Shown piece after piece: positions 56,206-64,000 of a DNA stretch of 64,000 nt; position 1 is the stretch's first letter; every line of letters begins with the position of its first letter. The DNA is from Luidia sarsii. Taxonomy: Eukaryota; Echinodermata; Asteroidea; Paxillosida; Luidiidae. Below the pieces are notes generated by a model. The model made no database searches and was not told the DNA's origin. It saw only the letters and a program-made list of their open reading frames with translations. The stretch lies in assembly GCA_949987565.1 (NCBI GenBank), contig OX465113.1, positions 8,736,270 through 8,800,269 on the forward strand, read 5' to 3'. Position numbers and translations under genes: made by a program.

Positions 56206-56964
56206 TTTCCATAGACTCTCCAAAATTATACATACCAAAATACATCCAGCGAATCAAACGTAGGTAAATGTGAATACCACACATACTTGATATTTCATTA
56301 CTGTTTATATCGTGCAAAGGCAAAGGAAGACATACTTTTTTTTCATTGGAGCAATCGATTTGAGTTCGTGATGTTTAAGGTTGAGGTGGCGAAGAAAGGG
56401 CAAACACGCGTGACATTTACTTTTTTCCTTGAATGCAGCCGTACAAAAAGAAAAGAAAAGAGGATCCACGTTTGCCGGAAAACATCCTAAGAGCCCGTGA
56501 TTCGTGACCTTTGATAAGGCTGGAGTTGGACTCTTCCATTTGGGGCGGTGTGTGGGCCGCGCGGTTTCTTTGCCCGATAGTCAGCCCCCAAATGGAATGG
56601 TCTGTAAACGAAGCCATTTAGCAATGCGTTGGTGCGAAACCACACCGTGGACTGTTCATTAGGAATGAACAATCGGTGCCAGAGCTGAGGATTTCATGTT
56701 AATCCTCATTACAGCACTGTATATTTTGCTTTTGTTAATAAAAATAGACGTTTTTTTTCCATCTCTGATGAATTTGTTACGATTGTCATCAACTAAAGGT
56801 AGACTATAACTATAGAATGATACACTCATTGATCGATTAGTGATACCCCCATTGATCGATTACTTCTGTAAACTAAACGAAACTTGCTTTCCATTGTTCT
56901 CACTTATCAGAACATTTTTTTTGTTTTACAGTGCACTAATTATACTGATATCTTTAACGAATAT

Positions 56965-57040
56965 CAAAATATTTGGCAGGGCCTGACGTTTCGATCCTAT
57001 AGCAGGACCTTTCTCAAAGCCAGAATGACAAGAACAACGA
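56965..57040 (-). mobile_element. Penelope-like tail fragment
   Basis: GGGCCTGACGTTTCGATCCT then ATAGCAGGACCTTTCTCAAA is the reverse complement of the family 3' motif. 56206-56964 holds ordinary AT-rich DNA and an R3-like segment near 56745-56925. Confidence 0.65.
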
Positions 57041-58690
57041 GAAATATATGTCTGTTGTGAAACAGAGCATAAAGCTTTTCCGCTTCTGTTTTTAACAAGT
57101 CATAGAATAGCCCCATTCCTACTCCAAAACGCATGTACATATTTTGTGCACAAAGCCTATGGGACTCGAGTGTGGTATTCAAAAATTCATAAAAAATATA
57201 AACAATGGTCCTTCGGTTCCAAACTTTAGATTTGGAATGTCTAGCACAATAGCTAACTACATACCAAATTTCGAGATGATCGGCCAATGCCTTATATGTG
57301 TTTTAAAATCACACATTTTGATGACGTCATGATTGCGTAACGACATTTTGGCTCCGGAAGGTGTTTCTAAACCATGTCCCCAATAGATATCAAAGAAAAA
57401 ATGAAAAAAATCTCGCTCCGTTGGCCAAATATGCTCATTTCAATGTGAAAATCTGAAAAGTTCATGACCTCATAAATATTCATGAGAAGACGTCACGGTC
57501 AATTGATGGCAATTTTTGGATACCCCTTTTCCCAACTTAGATACAGTGCAAAGTTGAAACCAAACGAACTTGTACTTTTGCTTTTAATGGATTTTGACAT
57601 TTGCTCCTTTAAAGCAAGGTCACGTGACACGTGATGGCGTCATGATGATATCAAGGTGTTTAGGATCAATTTCAGCATGGGCTTTATGCATTTGCCACGT
57701 TTGAAAAAAATCCAAGTCTGTTCAATGACTAAAGTCGTGCTTACAAAACCCCTGTGCATTGTCTATGGGCTTTGGGGGAGAAGAAGAAGAAACTAGAGAT
57801 TTATGTCTGTTTGCTAACAGAACATAACGCTTTTCCGCATCTGGTTCTCTTAATAAAAAACAAAAACAAAATATTGACATCAGCGGGATTCGAACTCGGA
57901 ACGTCAATTTCTACACCAAAACGCACGTGCATATTTCGTGCACAAAGTGTATGAGACTTCATTATAACATTAAACAAATCATAATAATTCTGAACAATGG
58001 TCGATTGTTTCCAAACTCAGGATTTAGAATGTCTAGCCCAATAGCTAAATGCCTAGCAAATTTCGAGATGATTGATTTTTGGCAAATATGCGTTTTAAAA
58101 ACACGCATTTTGATGACGTCACGATTTCGTCATGGCATTTTGGCCCCGGAGGGTGTTTATAAACTACATCCCCAATAGATATAATCGAAAAAATGAAAAA
58201 AATCTTGCTCCGTTGACCAAATATGCTCAATTGAATGTTAAAATCTTAAAAGTTTATGACCTCATTAATATTCATGAGATGACGTCACGATCAAATGAGG
58301 GCAATTTTTGGATACACCTTTTCCCAACTTAGATATACTGCAAAATTGAAACCAAACGAACTTGTACTTTTGCTTTTATTGGAGTTTGAAATTTGTCCCT
58401 TTAAAGCGCTGTCACGTGACACGTGGTGACGTCATGAAGTTTTAAAGACAACTGTGCACAACTTCAGCATGGGCTCTATACATTTGCAAAGTTTCAAAAA
58501 AATCCAAGTGTGTTCAATGGCCAAAGTGGCGCTTACTAAAACCCTGTACGAAGTCTATGGGATTATTCCGACCAGAAAAAGAAGAAAAAAAAAATCAGAA
58601 CAACAACAATAGCTTTTCCGCTACGCGGCGGAAAAGCTAAAAAAAAAGCTGAACAACAGATATAGCTTTTCCGCTTCCCTGGAAGCGGCG
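57040..58690 (+). repeat. R2 repeat, two copies head to tail
   Basis: 57040-57785 and 57786-58690 each run from TATGTCTGTT(T/G) through the GATGACGTCA-rich centre to the AAGAAGAAGAA run. The second ends in two AGCTTTTCCGC/GCGGAAAAGCT hairpins. Compare 8085-8960. Confidence 0.8.
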
Positions 58691-58714
58691 GAAAAGCTAA
58701 AAATAGAAATAAGT

Positions 58715-58805
58715 AGGAGGGGGGTAGAGAGTGAATAGGACACGGATGACAATGAGGGCAAAGAGGAAAGATGGTAGGGTAAGATCAAAGGGAAAGGCGA
58801 GGATT
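58715..58805 (-). mobile_element. Penelope-like 3' UTR fragment
   Basis: Reverse complement contains TTTGATCTTACCCTACCATC and ATCCGTGTCCTATTCACTCT of the family 3' UTR. Confidence 0.65.
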
Positions 58806-58903
58806 TTTTTTTAATGAAAGTCGCCCAACAAAATGTCCTAGAAGGCCACTCAAGGTGAGGGCTGAAAGAAAGTAATAAAGAGAAGAACCAGGAGCATAAT
58901 AGA

Positions 58904-59290
58904 TCAGGAGGAAGAAAGATGAACGTTTATGTTACGTTTGAATTGGGACAAGTTATAAGAAAGGGGGAAACAGGTTGCAGGTAGAGAATTCCAAAGTGTG
59001 GCAGTGCGCGGGAAGAAGCTAGAAGAGTACCGCTTAGTATTGGCTTCAGGTGCCATAACTGTATTATGGGTGCGTACGCGAAGAGAAGCGCGTGGTGCGA
59101 GCATTGGGACGATCTTGGGGAACTGAGGCAGAAATGCCTTTGGAGCATCGTCCATGCTAATACCTGTGGGATAAGGCCAGTGAGGCCACCGAGCGACGGT
59201 GAGGTAGAGGTTCTAAGGAAGAGGATGAAGGAAGAATCGGGTAGAGGTTGATGAGCAGAGGGAGGGGAAATATGGATAGTCTGCAGGATG
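58904..59290 (-). pseudogene. Non-LTR retrotransposon ORF2 C-terminal fragment
   Basis: The minus-strand segment RYSSSFFPRTATLWNSLPAT and SYNLSQFKRNINVHL matches the conserved end of CR1/L2/Jockey-type polymerases. An upstream frame reads SLEPLPHRRSVASLALSHRY and HGRCSKGISASVPQ, so there is a frameshift near 59165. RT core absent. Confidence 0.75.
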
Positions 59291-59294
59291 CGCG

Positions 59295-61310
59295 GGATGC
59301 AAAACCATGCTTTGGAACACTCACTAAAAACGGACAGTCGTTGCCAACCTTATTACATTTTTTTTAGGGTTTCATTTTTATCTGACCTTTAGCTTGGGGA
59401 ATTCGGGTCAATTAGTGGCACTGTGTGGCACAAAAACAATGTGTTGAGTACATACCCCCATCGCCCATAAACAGAATGATAAAAAGCTAAATCCAATACA
59501 ATAGTTGTAAAAGTTGTTTCCATCTCCGTAGATGGAATTTGTTACGATTGTAACCAAGGTAGAATGATGCTTAACAAAAGAAACTCGTTTTCCATTGTTC
59601 TCAATACATTTTTAGTAGTAACATTTTACAGTACTCAGTGATAACTCTAAATGAATGACATAATTTTAAATAAGCGGAATGTTGGTGTGAATGGAATGTA
59701 TATAATTATTATGTTTTATATTCATGTTTGATTTTCATGTTTGATTTGAAAATGTGGTTGGTTGTTCTATACCTTCCAACTGCCAAAGTCTCGTTTGGTG
59801 AGATGAAAATTAGATTGAGTGACCAAAATAGAACACTGATAGCTGTACTACCCTGGTAAACGTGCAGTCACATAATACGGCCCCTTAATGCGAAACCCAG
59901 ACTTTGGAACACTCATTAAAAAAACGGACAGTCGTTATCATCCTTGATTCATTTCAGAGGATTTCATGTTTATCTGACCCTTAGGGGAAATCGTGTCAAT
60001 GAGTGATACGGGTACGATGCCAAATTAATACCATCAGTATTGGCTGCGGCCGCCATCTTGTAAAATACCTCAATAGCGTCAAAATGTTCAATTAAATCTA
60101 AAGTGAATACTTATCATTATGAGTATTACTAGAAAGGATTGGAGTAATTATCGAAATAAAGGCTTAGTTATTACCTCAAAATGCCCGTCGTACTATCTTA
60201 CCCACACCAGTGATCTCATCATGAAAAATCGTTTCAAAGTACACATTCTAAGAAAAGAGGTTAAATTCAATGAAGATGTATTCTAACTCTTACCCACAAA
60301 CTAAGATTAATTAATGTATCTATAGATGTAAGAATAGTGCATAAATAATACAGAAATAACTCAGGCGTACCTGTGAGAATGCATTTAAAAAAAAACAATA
60401 CTCCGGGGAGCGCGTATTCAAACTACACGTAGAGGGCGCCTCGCAAATATTTCCATATCCGTAGATAGAATTGTTTACGATGATAACTAAGGTAGAATGA
60501 TACAATTATTGATTAGTACATTCATTGATCGAAGCCCTCTGTAAACAAAAGAAATTTACTTTCCATTGTTCTCAATACATTTGAAAGATATTCATAAACA
60601 TTAGAATGAATTAATTGTACAAAAGATAAAGGGAAAAATAAGCATGGAGGCATCTTCAAGAAGCCGAGGCTTGTAGTGAAGTGCCTTATTACAAAACGGT
60701 AAACAATAAAGACAAATAGTACATAAATGTGACCCGGCACAGCATAATGAGGAATAACCCCGCTTTTGATATTTTGAGGTTTTCTAATGATGTAAAAGAG
60801 TATACCATTAGCTTTCAAATGATATAAAAATAATTATAATATACTCTAATACTTAATATTTCCGAAAAAAGAAAAAAGAAAGAAAATTGATTTGTAATCG
60901 AATTGTGAAGATACTTTAACTTCAGGCGTTGTTTACTCAAAAAGTGTTTTGGTGGGATGTTTCTCATGTCGTTGTGCCGGGTCACAAATTTTGAAAAGCT
61001 TATTGCTGAAACAATAATGAGAAAAACAAACTATTTCAGATACTGGAAGAACAGAGCTCTTTTATGAGCATTTTGGATTTTTTGTTTTAACATTTTACCA
61101 TACGCCAATCATATACGGATATCTTTAATTGAATGACACATTTTGAAATGACACCTCTCAATGGATTGTTTGTGTGAATGGAAGAGATCATATTATGCTT
61201 TATATTCAGGTTTGATTTCTGAGTTTGGTTGGTTCTTTGAAACCTGCAATTGACACAGTCTCGTTTGGTGAGACGAAATTTGATCCAGTGGCCGCTAGAA
61301 CAATGATAGC
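59295..61310 (+). repeat. R3: two tandem copies of an AT-rich repeat
   Basis: GGAACACTCA(C/T)TAAAAA...CGGACAGTCG at 59313 and 59905, TTTCCAT(C/A)TCCGTAGAT at 59518 and 60449, and GTCTCGTTTGGTGAGA at 59788 and 61259 give two parallel series. Copy 2 is lengthened by insertions, including the MITE at 60729. A partial third copy lies at 56745-56925. Confidence 0.75.
60729..60985. mobile_element. MITE with GTGACCCGGCACA termini, 257 bp
   Basis: The left end GTGACCCGGCACAGC and the right end TGTGCCGGGTCAC are inverted repeats, and AAAT-like bases flank both sides. AT-rich interior, non-coding. Confidence 0.8.
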
Positions 61311-61999
61311 TGCAATTGCAAGGATTCGGTGAACAAATATAGTGTACACAGTAGAATAAAATACATTTTATCGATATTTTGCGATATATTATCTATTTTA
61401 TCTATTATATGATTCTTAAATGGGTGTGGAAATATTAGTCTACATTCAACCGGATTTTTAATTTAGTCGTGTTAGATACTTAAAACTCTTGCACTATACT
61501 GATTATCATAGATATATCATGATATTTTATTATATATTATTTATCATAAATATATTATATTTATTATATATTATATATTATAATTTATTGAGTGGTGACA
61601 TGACTATATTATGTACCCATAAATTATAGTGCATTTTAGTCGTGTTAAATGATATATTATATCGAATGGTAACATTACACAGATCATCTAAATGTGCACC
61701 CATAATTATAGTATTTCAGTCGTGTTAAATACTGGAACTATTATATAATATTGAATGGTTACATTACACATATCAATGTATATCTATTATGTGGACTAAC
61801 ATGTTTAATTTACTCGCGTTTATAGGATTACCGATCAGTCAATATGTGCATCCTCACTTTATTCCCTACCAAATTTATCAATTTCATCAATAATTCCAAT
61901 CTATAATGGAATATTTCAGATAGTCTTACTGCTCATATCTATTAGGACTCGTTAAAACAAAAATTAAACAGATTTCAGCGCAACGTAAAAAGCTGCATC
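61311..61999. other. AT-rich segment without recognised features
   Basis: Contains a TATATTATATATTA-type low-complexity patch at 61530-61585 and three loosely repeated TTTAGTCGTGTTA(A/G)AT phrases (near 61460, 61633, 61715). No gene. Confidence 0.5.
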
Positions 62000-62250
62000 C
62001 ACTTTGTGTGATCCCCGAGCTGCTGTAGCCAGGTTTACAACAATTGGTTGTTTGCATCTTAATGAAAGCGGGGGTGTGATCCCTGGAGATATACAGCAGT
62101 TAATGGTTAATTGCTTCTGACTGGCGCCACCACCATGGCAAAGACTAGTTACCTGTTAGGAATACCACCATCTAAGGGCTGGATAGCTAGATGGTAAGAC
62201 CACTGGCACGTAAAACCAGAGGTCTCGGGTTAAATTCCAGGTCCAGTCAA
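62000..62250 (+). mobile_element. SINE-like tRNA-related repeat
   Basis: Shares GTGATCCCTGGAGATATAC and CCACCATCTAAGGGCTGGAT with 10600-10850 (minus). AGCTAGATGGTAAGACC is A-box-like and GGTTAAATTCCAGG is B-box-like at suitable spacing. Not an intact tRNA. 62260-63570 shows no recognised feature. Confidence 0.6.
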
Positions 62251-63574
62251 AGTTTTCTTTTCCATTTTAAAGATTATTTTGTTTACATTTCCCCAGTATT
62301 ACTTTATTTAATTTATATTTAACGTAAAAGTGATACAAAAATAAGAAACGTTCAGGTGAAGTAAAAAATAAAAATCATGTTTTGGGGACCCGCTTGGATT
62401 TGTTTTATTTTTTGGCAGTAAGAACCACCGAAAAAGTCCACAAATTCATCGGTTAATGCAATACACCACTAATTAAGCACTAAATATGTTCAGTTCTCAT
62501 GGGCAGCTTGTCTTTCATTTTAAAATTATCTTTGAACATCTCTACGTGTCCATAATTGTATTATTTGCTTTTAAGTCATAATAAAATGACGTTCAATAAA
62601 GTGACGGTCGTGTTCGGACCAACAAACTTGGTTTTATCAAACTGTTTTAACTGTTGCTAAAGTTGTGCTTCCTCGTGACGAATAATAATTACCAAATGCC
62701 ACTGGATATAGAGCTCATAAAAAGCATACTTTTACCTGATAATGATCGTTCAAAGGATTGACTTACCAACAACGTTTGTGAACGTGTGTCAACGAGCGCA
62801 TAACCTAATACCCACACTTACTTAACTTACGGCCTGCGTGTGTGAAACGTCTTTCGACGACCTCGCCGTAAAGTACGACGTATACCAACGAGGTTCAGCG
62901 TGCTCTTTATACAAAACCTACCGTAACGTATTCGACGTACGACAGCGCATTCGCATTTATTTCGTTTTCATACGTGCGACAGGGTCATAATACGTGCTTC
63001 GTTGTGTATCGTGTAATATTGTATGCTGCATATGCAGTCCAGGCTTGTATGCAGACACTTCGTATGCGTTACGACTCCTCTACTACGGTTTGACTTTACA
63101 GCTATAGGTAAATATTGTACAGAATTCCGTGAAGAGAAAATTGAATAAAGATGAGTTTATTTCAGTTCGGCTTTGAGGCAAAGAGGAATTGTCCTAAAAG
63201 GCCCTGACATAAAAGAGAATGAGCCTACTGATAAAGTAGAAAACTCGAGCAGTGGCGAGAACGCTCGGGTGGGGTCCGTGGGTGTGAGCGGTGCCCAAGC
63301 CCCCACGACCCCCGGCCATAAATTATGGCGTGCTCGCTCGCGCACCAAAACAACGACAAACACGGCAACGTCGCGTGGGAAACCTCGACTACGCCTACGA
63401 CTATAAGGCAAAGGACAAAGGACAAAGGGGAAAGTAGGTTTTCTGTTGTTCGGCAAACTCGAATCCCTAGTCTTATTAATTCTCTTGTACCGTTTTTTTT
63501 AGGTTTGTTATTCCCCCCCAAAGCCTACATGTGCATTTGAACGTGAAAGACTCGTTAGTCTTACTTTCTTGCAG

Positions 63575-64000
63575 CTTAAAGGCCCAATACAACATTGGGA
63601 AGATCGGAAAGCTTAGTTCACAATTACAGTACTGGGACAAAGAAACAGAGATATTATGAGCAATTCAGGGAATCGGAGAAGTTCCAAACCCCCACACAGA
63701 GAAGACTTGTGTGACTCGAGACTGTTATTTAGAAATTAGTACCAAAAATTTGTAGCAAACTGCTGACTAAGATGACCTGCAATATATAAATCTCAAAAGC
63801 TTTGAGAAAGGTCCGGCTATGATCGATGATTCGCACTTACGTTATGATTTTAAATGATTCGGACCCACTGGGTCGATCTTAAAGGTCCAATACAACATTG
63901 GGAAGATCGGGAAACATCGATGTCCACAGATTTCCTTCTAATTTACACAGTTTGTAGATGGTCATGATAGAATCCCTGTGTTGAAGAAATCTTACGGTCT
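63575..64000 (+). repeat. R1 repeat fragments with an embedded Penelope-like tail
   Basis: GGCCCAATACAACATTGGGA then AGATCGG occurs at 63581 and, as GGTCCAATACAACATTGGGA, at 63884, starting R1-like sequence. Between them is a degraded tail (TTTGTAGCAAACTGCTGACT, CTTTGAGAAAGGTCC). The last copy runs off the window. Confidence 0.6.

Noticed and set aside
62170..62245. Functional tRNA gene
   Set aside because: A- and B-box-like words exist but the arms do not pair well by eye, and the flanks match a repeat family.

Overview
The window is nuclear DNA from an animal, probably an invertebrate deuterostome. Two intron-containing genes are recognisable: the 3' half of WDR36/UTP21, and a death-fold (CARD) adaptor-like gene. 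Around them lies a dense mix of animal-type transposons: Penelope-like element tails, a Tx1/L1-type LINE, a Mutator-like element, TIR and foldback MITEs, and tRNA-like SINEs, with TTAGGG-type interstitial telomere repeats. I cannot name the species from sequence alone.

Layout. 1-16.35 kb: eleven 3' exons of WDR36 (+ strand; 5' exons lie left of the window). Its introns hold an 87-bp minisatellite, a 20-bp telomere-like minisatellite, a purine-rich block, foldback elements, retroelement tails and repeat-in-repeat insertions. 16.4-18.6 kb: a duplicated CTGG-rich block, degenerate telomeric repeat and a Penelope-like tail. 18.67-26.23 kb: a complete Mutator-like element with about 91-bp TIRs, an apparent 9-bp target duplication and a spliced minus-strand transposase broken by two small frameshifts. 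26.85-33.24 kb: a minus-strand Tx1/L1-like LINE. Its endonuclease is readable, its reverse transcriptase is lost, a TTAA element sits inside it, and a 2.1-kb minisatellite has expanded in frame inside the ORF1 zinc knuckle. 33.5-35.5 kb: two near-identical copies of about 0.9 kb flank a 200-N gap, probably an assembly artefact. 35.65-42.67 kb: about 7 kb of almost pure polypyrimidine satellite, which produces very long but meaningless open frames.

42.78-53.90 kb: the most interesting locus. A five-exon plus-strand gene encodes a predicted 1151-aa protein with the order CARD, CARD, long coiled coil, then four consecutive ubiquitin-like domains. All splice phases close, the ATG follows an in-frame stop, and the coding exons are far more GC-rich than their surroundings. 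I know of no characterised family with this architecture. Signalling by CARD assembly plus a built-in ubiquitin-like chain is an inference.

53.9-64 kb: no further gene recognised. The region holds MITEs, SINE-like tRNA-related segments, retroelement tails, a duplicated repeat family and AT-rich DNA. The two genes are not obviously related: WDR36 acts in ribosome biogenesis, the CARD/UBL gene probably in innate immune or cell-death signalling.
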